Source of the DNA: Heterocephalus glaber
Lineage: Eukaryota > Chordata > Mammalia > Rodentia > Bathyergidae
Length of the DNA stretch: 64,000 nt
Reading direction: 5' to 3'
Assembly: GCF_000247695.1 (NCBI RefSeq)
Contig: NW_004624784.1
Span: 5,075,426-5,139,425, forward strand
The stretch's first letter is position 1. Each line of letters opens with the position of its first letter. The position numbers were made by a program, and so were the translations under genes. Below are positions 13,008-25,005 of the stretch, one piece after another. The notes below the pieces were generated by a model. The model searched no databases. It saw only the letters and a list, made by a program, of their open reading frames with translations, and had not been told where the DNA came from.

Positions 13008-13292
13008 NNNNNNNNNNNNNNNNNNNNNNNNNNNNNNNNNNNNNNNNNNNNNNNNNNNNNNNNNNNNNNNNNNNNNNNNNNNNNNNNNNNNNNNNNNNNN
13101 NNNNNNNNNNNNNNNNNNNNNNNNNNNNNNNNNNNNNNNNNNNNNNNNNNNNNNNNNNNNNNNNNNNNNNNNNNNNNNNNNNNNNNNNNNNNNNNNNNNN
13201 NNNNNNNNNNNNNNNNNNNNNNNNNNNNNNNNNNNNNNNNNNNNNNNNNNNNNNNNNNNNNNNNNNNNNNNNNNNNNNNNNNNNNNNNNNNN
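13008..13292. other. Assembly gap (285 N)
   Basis: Run of undetermined bases. The flanks (tatatataaatact and tattttctaaaataaa) are AT-rich, so the missing part may be a simple repeat or SINE. The reading frame drawn through it is meaningless. Confidence 0.99.
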
Positions 13293-13639
13293 TATTTTCT
13301 AAAATAAAGCCATTTAGTTGTGAAAAAATAACAATAAAATAGGCCCGTGAATGGGGTAAATGAAAAGATGTTTCCTCTCCGTAGCCTTTACCTTAATACA
13401 GTAGTGATTCCTGCCCTATTTTAACACATAATTGCACTACTAAAGCTAACAACACATAAACTGAAATGTGAATAATGTCTCTATTTTAATAGAAAAAAGT
13501 TTTTAACTTGAGCTCCTAAGTCTTTGTTCCACTTGGCCCTGACTAGCTCCTACTCATGGATTGTTAACTGCAGCATCCTTGCTGCAGGTGTTTGATGAGA
13601 ACTGTTAGGTGGCAAGAATGAACCTGGTTTGGTTATCAA

Positions 13640-14062
13640 GGTACTGCAATTTGGATCCTGAATGTCTCCAAAAGGCACATGTGTAAAAAGGCTTGGTCAT
13701 CAGCCTGTGGCAAGCACTACTGGAATGTGCTAAAACCTGTAAGAGGTGGGCTTAGTGAAAGGAAATCAGTTGCCTGGAGATGTCCCGTTGAAGGGATATT
13801 GAGAATCTAGGCCCTTCCTCTCTCTTTGTGCCTCTCTCCCTCCCTCTCTCCCCCTCCTCCCTGTTTTTTAGATGCCCTAAGGTAAATAGGCTCCCCTGCC
13901 ATGTGTTCCCCCCGTGACATTCTGTGCAGACACAGGCCCAAGCAAAAGGGCCACATGATCATGGACTGAAACTCCTGAAACCATAGGACAAAATAAACCT
14001 TTCCTCCTTTAATGATTTTTTTAGGTATTTTGTAACAGTAATGAAAAGCTGACTAACTTACA
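13640..14062 (+). mobile_element. MaLR-type LTR
   Basis: Begins with a ctgaatgtctccaaaaggca segment and ends gaaactcctgaaaccatagg ... aaaataaacctttcctcc ... gctgactaa, the layout of MaLR LTRs (poly-A signal near the end). A (CT)n tract at 13815-13860 lies inside. Same family and strand as 15205-15572. Confidence 0.7.
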
Positions 14063-14334
14063 ACATAAAAAGGAACACGCAGTAATCATTAAGCTGATCC
14101 TGAGGCACTATAAACTACCTCCCAGTCATTTACCCGAACACCCTGGATTAGAGAAGTTAAAAGAGAAAAACACCTGAAAGTTGGGGCAAGGAAATTAAGA
14201 AACAAGTAATTTAAGCATTAGAGTAGAGCTGTCTCTGGGTCCTTATAAATAAACTTGAGGTAACTGGAATGTGTCTTTCTTTAAAAACTGAGTCAAGCTA
14301 ACACATGTGCCTACTTGAGAAATAACTATATTTA

Positions 14335-14438
14335 GGGGCCAGGGATTTAGCTCAGTGGTGCCGCTGCTGCCTGCCTCGCACTTGCAAGGTCCTGAGTTCA
14401 ATCCCCAGTACCAAAAAAAAGAAAAAAAGAAAGAAAGA
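14335..14438 (+). repeat. ID-type SINE with target duplication
   Basis: Nearly consensus A box (tagctcagtggtg) and B box (gagttcaatcc), then a long A/G-rich tail. An extra ctg unit gives gctgctgcctgcct. The direct repeat aactatattta / aactacattta flanks it. Confidence 0.92.
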
Positions 14439-14999
14439 ACTACATTTAAATGTTTTTTAAAATATTCCACCAAATAAGTGTAGTAAATCAAGGTAGAAAC
14501 CATTAGGTTTGGTTTGTATAACTGATGATAAAGATATATTTATTGTACAGTTTTCCACAATAGAGCTTTCAGAAAAAGGTTTTGGAAGCACGAATCAAAA
14601 TTCTTCTCTTATAGAATTTCTTCTAAAACTTTTATGAATCCAAAATGATGTGACTTGCCTGGAAGTCCTTAGGTTTCATATACTTTAAGCCATTCTCATA
14701 CTGGACCTGGCCACTAGTCTTCTAATTTTATCTGAAAAAACTTTGTAAGTGAATAATGTTTAAGATCAATATCCTTTGTCACAGAACCATTTAGCTCATA
14801 TTCCACTACTATTACTCATCTCATAAAGAAATTTTTTAAAAAAATTTTAAAGGCTGAATTCCTATTTCAGAAAATAGTGTATTGTTTCCCTTCTTATTTT
14901 TCCTAAAACATCCTTTTAAAAAGGGTGAGTAACAGTGAAATACAGCCACCCTTAAGCCTGCAAGAGTTAAAGCTGGGCACCCTTAGAAAGAAGCTAAGG
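14439..14999. other. Unassigned sequence
   Basis: No gene or identifiable repeat. It ends at the hAT element. Confidence 0.5.
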
Positions 15000-15187
15000 C
15001 AGTGGTGGCAAACCTATGGCACGTGTGTTGTTGTGTTTTTCTCTGATGACAAAAGATGTTAATGTATACGTTGTTTTTTTTCTAAACTAAAACCACAGTA
15101 TTCAGGTTTAATTTCAGTGTTGGTACTTTGCAATAAATAAGTGGGTTTTGGGTTGCAGATTGGCTCTCCATCTCTAAAATCTCACTG
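15000..15187 (+). mobile_element. Small non-autonomous hAT-type DNA transposon, copy A
   Basis: Starts cagtggtggcaaacctatgg and ends in cactg, the terminal pattern of hAT elements. It aligns along most of its length, reverse-complemented, with 59184-59384: both share ctaaactaaaac, tcagtgttgg/ tgcagtgttag and ataagtgggttttgggttg. Its right end has lost about ten bases of the terminal inverted repeat. It encodes no transposase, so it must have been moved by one supplied elsewhere. Confidence 0.8.
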
Positions 15188-15204
15188 ATTAAGGGCTTAG
15201 GGTT

Positions 15205-15572
15205 ATGGTTTTCTCAGTGTCTCCCCCAAGGCCCATGTGTTTATAAAGTCTTGGTCTTCAGGATGATGCTATTGGGAGGTGGTAGAACCATTAGGAGGTA
15301 AGGACTGGTGGGAAGTCCCTACATCATTGGGAGTATGCCCTCAAAGGGGATTGTGGAACCCATCACTTCCTCTTCCTCTTTTTCTCTGTTTCCTGGCTTG
15401 TGAGGTAAGTGATTTGCTCTGCTACATGCTCATACCAAGACTTGATTCCTTGTCAGAGGCCCAAATCATGGGGCCACTTCATCTTCAACTGAAACCTTTA
15501 GAACCATGAGCTAAAATAAATCTTTTTTCTTCAGAAGTTAATTGTCTGTGGTAACAGAAGCTAACATACATT
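15205..15572 (+). mobile_element. MaLR-type LTR
   Basis: Classic order: cccccaaggcccatgtgttt at the start, tattgggaggtggtagaacc, and near the end accatgagctaaaataaatc followed by gtaacagaagctaac. This is a non-coding LTR; the open frame 15279-15509 lies inside it and is not a gene. Confidence 0.75.
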
Positions 15573-16389
15573 TCAAGGAGAATGTACTGTGTCCACCCTT
15601 AGAAGGGAGGACAGGGCTCTAGAAGGGAGTGAGAAGGCCAGGAGGTAAAGTTGCTGGAGACTAGGAGAAGAGCATAAGGCAAAGAGTGAATTCCTGCAAA
15701 AGAGAATATTGCGGCAGACAGATTTCCACTCAGCTAGTACTTTGAATCCTCCTCACATACTAAGACATTTGGTCACATTGAGACAACCCCAAAACACTGT
15801 AAACTTAGCTTGGACTCGAGAGAAGAAACTCTCATACTTGGATTTTGGAACCAGACAATGAATGGTACACAGGAGCCACCTCAGCAGAAAGAGCACAGGA
15901 GCCACCTCAGCCGAAAGAGTACAGAAGCCACCTCTGTTACAACTATTTTTTTACTTTTAATGCCCTGTCATTGCTCTTTCCTTCTTGAGGGAGGAAGTGA
16001 CTCTGGGACAAACTTCATGAACTCAATATAGACTGGTTATTTCTGGGCACACAAAACCAGGAAAGGCACAAGTGGTCTCCTGACAAGTCAGACAATAGCC
16101 TCTGGGCCTATGTGTTCTGGTCCCAGTTCTTTCTAATTTATACACTCATAAATGAATTATTCTAGATGACCTAGAGAGTTATTCCAGATGATCCTCAAAT
16201 CTGCTACCACACAATCTCTATTAATTGTACTAAAGCTCAGAACAAACACTGTCTTTGATAATCCTCAAAATTAAACTCTGAGTTTAACATAAAATAATCC
16301 CTTACTGTACATTAATTTTAGTTGTTGTCTAGAAGTAAATTTTACTTATCCTGAAAAACATCCCAGGAAAGTGACTAAAAGCTCTAAAA
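15573..16389. other. Unassigned sequence with a short minisatellite
   Basis: At 15869-15935 a 26-base unit (ggagccacctcagc ... gaaagagyaca) is repeated about 2.6 times. Otherwise nothing is recognised; the frame 15810-16031 spans the repeat. Confidence 0.5.
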
Positions 16390-17420
16390 TCCATCTCTTC
16401 CTCCATCATTTCTTCCAGTCTTTTTTAATGTTGTTGACTTGACAATTAACTATAACAAGAGTCTCGTGCCTTTGGTCTGTCTCATCCTATCCTGGCTCCT
16501 CTCAATGAATCCATTCTGCCTACACAAATGTGCAAAAGCAGAAACACCTAAATGTCCACTGCAGATGCTAAATTCCCTTCCTGGAATTGGCTCAGACCTC
16601 CACCTGTCCTGTGTATTTCAATCTGACACTCTTCCTGTCTCTTCAGTGTCTGTAACTCCAGATTTGATGGTTTCCTCTGGACATTCTCCTCAATTCAACC
16701 CCACATCTCTCCCAGGTATAATCCTGATATTTTTCCTCTAGCGTCTTACACCTTTCCTTGGGAAAAGATACTTTTCACACACTCACTACAGTCCTCTTGC
16801 ACACAGTAGAAATTTAAAAGTTTCCATTCTTTTCTCCTAATCTATCCTTTAGGTGAAAGCCAGATTCATCTTTTATACAATGAAATGCTTCTACTGTCTC
16901 CTCCCTGCTTAAAATTCTTAATGATTCCTATGGCTTTCAAGATGAAATACAAACTCCCTATAAGCCAACATGGCAAAGTCCTTCATAGTGTTGTCTGAAA
17001 CACTATTTCTAGCCTGCTTGTTCACTCCTCCATATCTACCTCTTCTCTGAACCATTATGATATACTTTCATTTTCCTCAATGTACCATGGTTTCTCACCT
17101 CAGATACTCTGCCTTTCTAAAGTACTCCTTCCTGCATTGTTTACCAAATGAATTCTAACTCAGTCTTCAAAATTAAATATACATATTTTCTTCTTCAGAA
17201 AACTTCCCTTAATTTCTCCACAGCCTACTACTTCACTTCTGATCGTTCTACATTGCTTTTACTTACCTTATTATTTATCACTGTAATCATTCACCTTTAA
17301 TGTTAGTCTTCCCACTAAAACACAAAGTCCCAAGGAAATATATTGTCTATTTATTAGTCTTTGAATCTTTAGTTTTTCACATAATGTAAGTATTGAATGA
17401 TAGAACTAATGAACAAATGG
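16390..17420 (+). mobile_element. LINE-2 3' part
   Basis: The pyrimidine-rich strand with ctccctgcttaaaattctta, then gattcctatggctttcaaga, later gaaaacttcccttaatttc and a cactaaaacacaaagtccca segment has the order of the LINE-2 3' end. It is about 1 kb long, unusually complete for such an old element. The frame 16439-16741 is not a gene. Confidence 0.7.
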
Positions 17421-18048
17421 ATATGAGAGTGGATCCAAATTTGTTCCTGGAAAAATTTTAATGTTACCTTGGGATGTAGAGTAATAGCACTGGTTTTTTA
17501 TGGTGAAAGAGATTAAGGAGAAGCATTTGTTCTGGAATTTGGAACCAATCCTGTGATAGTGTTCACACTTGTTTTCTGAGACACTGGTGATTCCTGCCCA
17601 TTCTACAAAAATTCTGAAATACAAGAAGTTATGATGGGAAAGAAAGGAAAAGAAAAAAATGTAAAGTAAGGGACTGATGGTTTGCCAGGTCAAAAATAAA
17701 AACAGTTGTTTTGACATTATTTTCCAATGCAGTATATGAATTATAAGAATAGAAACCATGACCAACAAAGGTATTGTACAAGTTGATAGAGAAGGAAACC
17801 TTGCCTCTGATGATAAAGGATATGTAAGTGATGCTATGAGGAAATACCATACTGGCTGTCAGATATCATTATTACATAGTTATACCAAGGTGTTCATAAC
17901 TGTATTGTCACTTTTGTTTTCTATCTTAATGAAGGAGAAATAATATTTTTGTGTGATTGCAGAGAATTAATAGGATCCTGAGTCCTGTTTTACAACTTAC
18001 TTAACTGATATGAATTCTTTTCATAGTTCTATTTAATTTTTCTTAATT
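17421..18048. other. Unassigned sequence
   Basis: No gene or clear repeat. Frames 17406-17943 on both strands have no recognisable features. Confidence 0.5.
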
Positions 18049-18129
18049 TTTTTTTTTGTACCGGGGATCAAACTGGGGACCTTGCACTTGCGAAGCAGGT
18101 GGTGGAACCACTGAGCCAAATCCCTGGCA
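18049..18129 (-). repeat. ID-type SINE with target duplication
   Basis: T run followed by gtaccggggatcaaactggg and cactgagccaaatccctgg. The direct repeat taatttttcttaatt lies on both sides (about 18034 and 18132). Confidence 0.92.
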
Positions 18130-18539
18130 CTTAATTTTTCTTAATTCTATAACATTAAAGAAGCAAATAAGTTCTATCCATCACCCTTTGTATCTCATAG
18201 CTGTTGTACTTAGATATTCTGATCCTTTCCCATGTAGGTGAGGAAATGATCATCCAAGAATGTACCAAAAGTTCTTACATATTAATGGTAGGATGATAAT
18301 CAGAACTCTAGTGTTTTTATTTTCAAAGCATGCATCAGTCTTAACCAGTCACTGAAACCACTGATGAATCAGCCCCTAGACTGTTCCGTCTTATCTACCT
18401 CCCTTTAGTGACATGTAGGAAGAAGAGGTCACTTCTCAAAACAAAGCTGGAGAAAGAGACGAGACCCTGCAATATCTTCTGCTAGCTAGACCTTAACTGA
18501 CTTAAGAATCCTTTTCAACCCTCTCTCTGTTGCTTGCAT

Positions 18540-18780
18540 GCTTTGATTAATCAATACCAAGCTACCCCAACTTCCCTGAATACACTGTGACTTTGAATTC
18601 TCCATATCTTTGCAAATGCTTTCTTTTTCATCCTTCCTTTGCTAACTCATCCATCTGACATGTTATCTTTAATTATTTGCAACACGGCGTAAAGAATACT
18701 TCCTCCTTCATGTGGCTAGTATCCCTCCTTCTTTCTCCTCTCCTCCTTCTCCAAAGTAATCCCCCCTCCCTTATCTGTAT
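18540..18780 (+). mobile_element. LINE-2 fragment
   Basis: Phrases such as catatctttgcaaatgcttt and gctaactcatccatctgaca follow the LINE-2 3' end. Degenerate. Confidence 0.5.
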
Positions 18781-18834
18781 TGGGTTGCTATTGTGTAGTA
18801 TTTTCTATCTTGGTTTCTGAATTCAAATATATCA

Positions 18835-19045
18835 GAGTTCATCTCCTAGCTCTATTATTTAGTCAGTATGTGATCCTGAACAATCTATTTGACCTTTCTG
18901 TGCCTCAGTTTCTTGATAGAAAAAGGGGATAATAATAGTATCTATCTCATAAGATTGCTAGAACTAAATGACATAAAGAATATACAGTATATAGAACAGG
19001 TTCTGGTGCATACTAAGCACATACAACATTGATCATACAACATTG
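18835..19045 (+). repeat. MIR SINE
   Basis: Typical MIR core: tgtgatcctgaacaatctat, ctgtgcctcagtttcttga, then aataatagtatctatctcat and ggttctggtgcatactaagc. Ancient, heavily diverged. Confidence 0.8.
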
Positions 19046-19054
19046 GGTTGCAGT

Positions 19055-19170
19055 TATTTATGTTCTCTCTACACCACTAGATTGGCAGTTCCTTAGGAGT
19101 AAGAATAGTACATTATTCATCACAGAGCCCACTGTACAGTAAATGTGCAATAAGTGGGTTTTAAAGTAAG
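19055..19170 (+). mobile_element. LINE-2 3' terminal fragment
   Basis: The sequence accactagattggcagttcc ... cacagagcccactgtacagt ... aaatgtgcaataagtgg is the LINE-2 3' terminus. Confidence 0.6.
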
Positions 19171-19642
19171 TGTGACAATAGTATAACATATTTATTTTGT
19201 AATAAGTATTATAATTCAAGGCAACCAAGTGCAAGGAATTTTGAGTAATAACTCAGAGGGAAAACTAGACCACCTTCAATAGGAGATCATCCTCCTCCCA
19301 TAGCTTCTTTAAAACTTTCTGTTCCTCAATCCCAAGCAGCTTCAGCCATTTGATTTTTAACAAAAGGTATAATAATATTCCACTGAAGAAAAGACATCTT
19401 GTTTTAACAAATGGTGCTAAGAAAACTGGTTATCCACATACAGAAGAATGAATATTGATCCCTATCTCTCAGCCTGTACTAAAATAAAATCAAAATAGAT
19501 CAAAGACCTATATGTAAAGAATAAAAACAGTGAGTCTTCTGGAAGAAAAAGTTGACAAACTCTTGAAGACATGGGTATTGGCAAAGATTTCTTGAACAGA
19601 ACTCCAGTTACACAAGAAATAACATCAAGAATCAACAAATGG

Positions 19643-19844
19643 AAAGGAAAAATTATGAGAAAAGAAAAAAATGGAAATGATGTCTATGTAAATAGGGAAG
19701 GGTGGAGGGGTTACAGGGTGCACAGGTAATGGGAAAAAAATAAGAACCAAGATACATCATGTACAGGTACAAGCACCCAGTGATAAATGTAAAAGTATTG
19801 TATACCTAAAGTGTACTAATAAAAGAACTTAAGAATTTTTTAAA
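19643..19844 (+). mobile_element. Nested LINE-1 3' UTR insertion with target duplication
   Basis: About 200 bases ending agtgtactaataaaagaac, the same 3' end as the copy at 4890-6012. The exact 16-base repeat aagaatcaacaaatgg lies at 19627-19642 and 19845-19860, proof of a target-primed insertion of a severely 5'-truncated LINE-1. Confidence 0.92.
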
Positions 19845-19944
19845 AAGAATCAACAAATGGGATTATGTCAAATGAAGAATCTTCTGCACAGCAAAGGAAA
19901 CAACCATCAGAATGAAGAGACAACCTACAGAATGGGAAAATATT

Positions 19945-21038
19945 TTTCTTGTTCATTTTATTTTATTAGTACATGTTTAGAATTCATGAAGTTTACAATC
20001 ATCTTGGGGAGTGGTTACATGTACATATTACAACTTGGGTTTTTTTATCCCCTTCCCCTTCCTTCACCCTCCCCCTCCCCCTCTTCTTCAGTCACCATTT
20101 ACATACCTGTTGATACTGCCTGTCTTAGTGTATGCTATGATTTATAATATTTACACTGATTAGGGTTATTAGATTCCTCTACATGGCATATCCTTATTCC
20201 TCTCGTCTCCCCTTAGCTTCCTCCTTACCCCTCTCCTTGTTCCCTTGCACTATTTCCCTATTGTACAAAATCTGTCCCCTTGTCCCTTTCTATCCATCTT
20301 TTTCATTTTCTTTGTTTGTACTTTCATTCACTCAAATGAGAGAAAGCATACATTATTCAAGCTTGTGTGTCTGTTTTATTTCACTCAACATTATGCTTTC
20401 AAGTGCCTCCATTTTCTTACAAATGTCTCAGATTTGTCATTCTTCATAGCTGAGTAGTATTCCATTATATATAGATACTACATTTTGTTTATCCAGTCAT
20501 CTGTTGATGGGGTATACAGGCTACTTCCAGTATTTAGCTATTATGAATTGTGCTGCTAAAAAGACTGGTATGCAAGTATCACTGTAGTATAATGACTTAA
20601 GCCCCTTTGGGGAGATATCTAGCAGGGGAATAGCTGGGTAATATGGAATTTCTAATTTCAGTCCTTTGACAGATTTCCATACTGATTTCCATAATGGTTA
20701 TACTAGTTTGCATTCCCACCAACAATGAAGGAGGGTTCCTTTTTCACCACAACCATGCCAGCATTAGTTATTGTTTGATTTCCTAATAATTGCCATTCTG
20801 TCTGGAGTAAGATAGAATCTTAGTGTTGTTTTAATTTGCATTTCTCTAGTAGTCAGAGATGTCAAACATTTTCTCATATATTTGTTGACCATTTGTATTT
20901 CTTCTTCTGTGAATTCCCTATTCATTTCTCTAGCCCATTTCTTGACTGAGTCTTTAATTTTAGAGGTTTATTTTTTTGAGTTATTTATATATTCTAGATA
21001 TTAGTCCTCTATTGAGTAGCTGGAAAATTTTTTTTTTA
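19945..21038 (-). mobile_element. Nested antisense LINE-1 (ORF2 end plus 3' UTR)
   Basis: Minus-strand LINE-1: its 3' end is at the left (ttttattttattagtacatg), its pyrimidine tract at 20045-20095 is the complement of the purine-rich 3' UTR, and the ORF2 end follows to the right. The near repeat agaatgggaaaa at 19929 and 21039 marks the target duplication. Its 5' truncation falls at the same ORF2 point as the host break. Confidence 0.82.
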
Positions 21039-21500
21039 GAATGGGAAAAATTTTGCCAGCTACTCCCATGTTAGACTGAGTACTAATATCTAGAATATAT
21101 AAAGAACTAAAAAAAAAAAATCCTTCAAAATAAAAGACCCAATAGAAAAATGGGCAACAGAAGTGAATAGATACTTTTCAGAAGAAGAAATACAAATAAC
21201 CAAAACATACATGAAAAAATATTCAATGTCTTTGGCCATTAGAGAAATGCAAATCAAAACAACACTGAAATTCCACCTTAGTCTAGTAAGAATAGCCATT
21301 GTCAAGGACTCAAAAAATAACAAATGCTAGTGAAAATGTGGTGGCAAAGGAATGCTTCTACATTGTTGGTGGAAATGTAAAGTAGTATAGCAACTTTGGA
21401 AATCAGTATGAAGATTCCTCAGAAAACTAAAAATATAAATTCCATGTGATCTAGCTTGGGCATCTTCCTGAAATTCATACTTTTTCCTCTTCATGTTTTC

Positions 21501-21583
21501 TTTTATTTTTTGTACTGGGGATCGAACTTGGGGCCTGGCACTTGCGAGGCAGGCGGTAGAATCACTGAGTTAAATCCCTGGCC
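21501..21583 (-). repeat. ID-type SINE
   Basis: Reverse ID copy: ttttgtactggggatcgaac ... cactgagttaaatccctggcc. The flanks ttcctcttcatg and ttcctctacaag resemble a decayed target duplication. Confidence 0.88.
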
Positions 21584-21650
21584 TTCCTCTACAAGTTAAA
21601 TATAACACTTTGCTTCCCTAATCACCAACAGAATATAATTATTAGGTATT

Positions 21651-21736
21651 AATTTTTTTTTTTTTTGGTACTGGGGATCGAACTCGGATCCTTGAGCTTG
21701 CACAGCAGGCAGCGAAAGCACTGAGCTAAATACCTG
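21651..21736 (-). repeat. ID-type SINE
   Basis: Second reverse ID copy, only 67 bases downstream: long T run, ggtactggggatcgaactcg, then cactgagctaaatacctgg. The open frame 21649-22077 passes through it and is not a gene. Confidence 0.88.
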
Positions 21737-21910
21737 GTTTGAATTCTGGCTCCACTGCTAACTAGCTGTGTCACCCTGGGGAAGCTACTTAACATCCTTG
21801 AGCCTAGTTTCATTCTCCAAATAGAGTTATTATAAAGATCACATATCATAAAATGAGTTAGAAACTTAGTTTTAATAAGTAAACATTTGAAGTGCTTACA
21901 TATATTGACT
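21737..21910 (+). repeat. MIR SINE
   Basis: Contains ggctccactgctaactagct, gtgtcaccctggggaagcta and cctagtttcattctccaaat, the MIR core order. Confidence 0.75.
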
Positions 21911-23065
21911 AACTTACCCCTTATAAGTCCCCTTATATAGATTTGGGAATAAATATGGCACCATTTTACATTGGGTTCCATACTTCCTTTACAAGCTACA
22001 TTCTCTTCCTCCCAGTCAGAGAGAAAGATAAAGAAAGGTACAAAAGCCAGCCTTGAGGAGTTACTAGCCTCAGGCATCTAGCCTTCAAGCCCTTCCAAAC
22101 AGAGACTTTAACTTACTCATTTTGAGTTTCCCTGAGACTGGTAGCCTGCAGTGCTTTTCATAGGCTGCAAGCATGTGTCTGCACTTTAGTCCACCAGAGC
22201 TGGCTTTGCTGACATTAAGGATGTGGTGCAAAGCACAGCTCTTTAGTTTCCAAATGAATGAAAATGACATATTGAAAGTGAGCTGGCCCCAGCATCTAGC
22301 TGGAAAACAGCAATGACTCATAGGAAAAACAAAGACTGAGTAAGCACCAATGAAAGGCCACATTCCCTCATTAACATCACTTGGGAAATATGGTCTTAGG
22401 ATGAACAACCAAAAACATATGAGCAAAAATCTCCCAGTCTAATTCCCATCTTGTTTATAAATTTCCAAACTTCTAAATTAGGCTAAATTAGTTAGGCTAG
22501 TTAGGAATTAGTTAGGCTAATTAGTTAGGCTAGGAAATATACAGAGGTCATAAATATTAGAAATTTTTTGCATGAGGCATGTATGTGCAGCACAAATAGC
22601 ATTGCTGATCAATTGTGAAATGACTATTAGATAGTTTTGATAAGAGAACTTGGTATTACAGTGTACATGTTGAACCACAGAAATATCCCATCAGAAACAA
22701 ACAAAAAAAAAGATTGAAGCGTCTTTACCACTTACAAGTATATTGTCAGAAGTCTGGACAAAAATCTAATAATAAAATATTTAATGTTCTCCTTCCTTCT
22801 TTATTATCACTATTACTGTACATCATTCAGTGCTACCTGAATCTTAATATATTTGAAGAAAGTATCATACAATACCTACACTTTTCTTCCCATCTAGTCA
22901 CTATTTTATGCAGTTATTAAATATATTAATAACTATATTTATACAACAAAAACCATATCTTGATTTTTTAATGCTAGTAAATGTTCAAAGCTTTGAACTA
23001 AATACTGTTGACATAATAGTCCTCAGAAAACAATATAATTATGCATCCCTTAATAAAGGGAATAT
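21911..23065. other. Unassigned sequence with a small tandem repeat
   Basis: At 22475-22535 a 12-base motif (ttagttaggcta) is repeated about four times, imperfectly. Apart from that no gene or repeat is recognised; the minus-strand frame 22085-22426 has no known domain. Confidence 0.5.
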
Positions 23066-23155
23066 GGGGTCCGGGGATTTGGCCCAGTGGTTTCACTGCC
23101 TGCTGCGCAAGCACAAGGACCAGAGTTCAATCCCCGGTACCCCGTTACCAAAAAA
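23066..23155 (+). repeat. ID-type SINE with exact target duplication
   Basis: Begins ggggtccggggatttggccc and ends cggtacc plus A run (with an extra ccgttacc). The exact direct repeat aataaagggaatatg occurs at 23052-23066 and 23156-23170 and marks a fairly recent insertion. Confidence 0.92.
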
Positions 23156-23170
23156 AATAAAGGGAATATG

Positions 23171-25005
23171 TTCTGAAAAATATATTATTAGGCAACTATA
23201 TTATTGTATGAATATCATAAACTGGACTTACACAAACCAGCATGGCTGCAAGATCATTAGGTGATACAGTCTTATGGGACCACTATCTTATATGTGGTCT
23301 ATTTTTGGGCACAATGTTTATGACGTCAGTATTGTCTTCACTTTCATGAGGAAATCTCAGGCATTTCCAAGAATTGAGATCTTTAAAGGTAATGTTTAAG
23401 ATATTAGGAATTGTATGCCAAAATATCATCTATTAACTAAATTAAGGATATATTCAACAAAATCAAGAATTCTTAGAAGAGAAAGCATATGTATAAAACA
23501 TTTTCAGCTCCCCAGAATCTGAACCCCATTGCTACATGTGAGAAACCTTCTGAGGCAGAGACTACCTCCCACTATAGACACCGAGGTAGTGGGTACTAGA
23601 TTGCCCAGCTTCCCCTGCGGCTGGGGTACTGGCTCATGGCCAAGACCCCTCTGGTTGGATGCTCTCACATCGTGTTTTGACCCAGAAGCTAATGACTAAA
23701 AAAGAAGGAACCTCCCAGAGTCTCTTCTGACAAGGATAATAGCAGGTGCAGAAACTACATAAATTCACTTTCCAGAAGCAGCAGGCACAGCAATCCACGT
23801 GACCACTGTTAGTGCTGGAATCTGGCTAAAGATGGGAAAAGCTGTGTTGTTTGTGCCCATCAGCAGGGGCACAGATATGTTTCTGGGATATTTGTGCCTC
23901 ATGATGGTGGGCATAGTAGCTGGCTCCAAGCCTGGTTCCTTTGCACTTCTAGAGATTATTATCAGATTTCCAATATTCTTTTAAGATTTCTATTGTATGA
24001 GACCAGAATCCTGACTTCTTCATTGTATCCACTTCAAGAAAATATTAAACATGTTACTCTAGCTACATAGTTTGAGAAATAAGGCAATTTCTTCTAGGTT
24101 AAGAGAGAAGAGATTATAAAAACATGTTTTGTTATTGCAGGGGAATTGTCATCCTTGAAAGTACAAAAGCTTTTGTTTTAGTTTGGACATTCTCACTGTC
24201 AGTTCCACAGTGTTCTTTCCAGAAGGCAATGACTATGTATTGACATGCAACGGGTATCAATCTTTAGCTCTTACCCATTCTAGAGTCCTCACACCATCAT
24301 GTGGCTTCCAGCCTGTTCTTTCTCCACACTGACTGGCCATCTGTGGTGTTCGGTTTGGGGAATTAATTCCTATCCACTGAGAACATCTGAAATCCTAAAT
24401 CAACCTTCTTCTTCATTGGACTTGCTCTCCTTTTATTCATTGTCTTTCTATTTCTTGTCAAAATCCCCTACTCTAATGTTCTGCTTCTTTAAAAAGGAGC
24501 CTTAACAATTTATTGAGTGCTTGAAAATTGCTAAGAATAAATTTTAAATGTTCTCACCACAAAAAAAAAAAGCAAGTATGGAAGACAATGGATATGTTTA
24601 TCAGCTTTTTGTAGCCACTCCCCCAGTGAATACATATGTCAAAACATCACCTCATGCATCATAGATATACACACATTTTGTTTGTCAATTATAAAATAAA
24701 TTGTTTTTAAAAAGAATATCAGCTAGTATACCTCATTTCATCCTAATTCTTAGGCAATAAAATTATAGTAGTAAATTGTTCAAGGGTAAAGTGTTCTTGC
24801 AGGAGTTGGCTTGTATTGTTTCTTACAAGCATGAAGGTATTTATTTTTCCTAATACTTCTGAGACAAGAGAAAATCTTTTGTAAGAATTATATCTTTGTT
24901 CTATCCCAGACAGTAGTGTCCATTAGACAGTATCATAAGAGTTTCAGCAATTAACTTAATCATTCCAGTAAAACTGTCTCTCCTAATAAGTAAAAAGGTT
25001 ATTCA
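23171..25005. other. Mostly unassigned; possible old repeat at 23490-23990
   Basis: 23490-23990 is GC-richer (gatgctctcacatcgtgttt region) and may be an old LTR or a decayed retroposed copy, but no ends or domain could be identified. The rest is AT-rich with an A run at 24558-24571. Confidence 0.4.

Larger units (their letters stand above)
19340..21475 (+). mobile_element. Sense LINE-1 carrying two nested LINE-1 insertions
   Basis: A sense LINE-1 ORF2 3' part reads through 19340-19642, continues at 19845-19944 and again from 21039 to 21475 (caaatcaaaacaacactgaa). Two pieces interrupt it: a short sense LINE-1 3' UTR (19643-19844) and an antisense LINE-1 (19945-21038). The host has several stops and indels. 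Confidence 0.8.

Noticed and set aside
12936..13307. 123-codon open frame
   Set aside because: Almost all of it is the run of N in the assembly gap.
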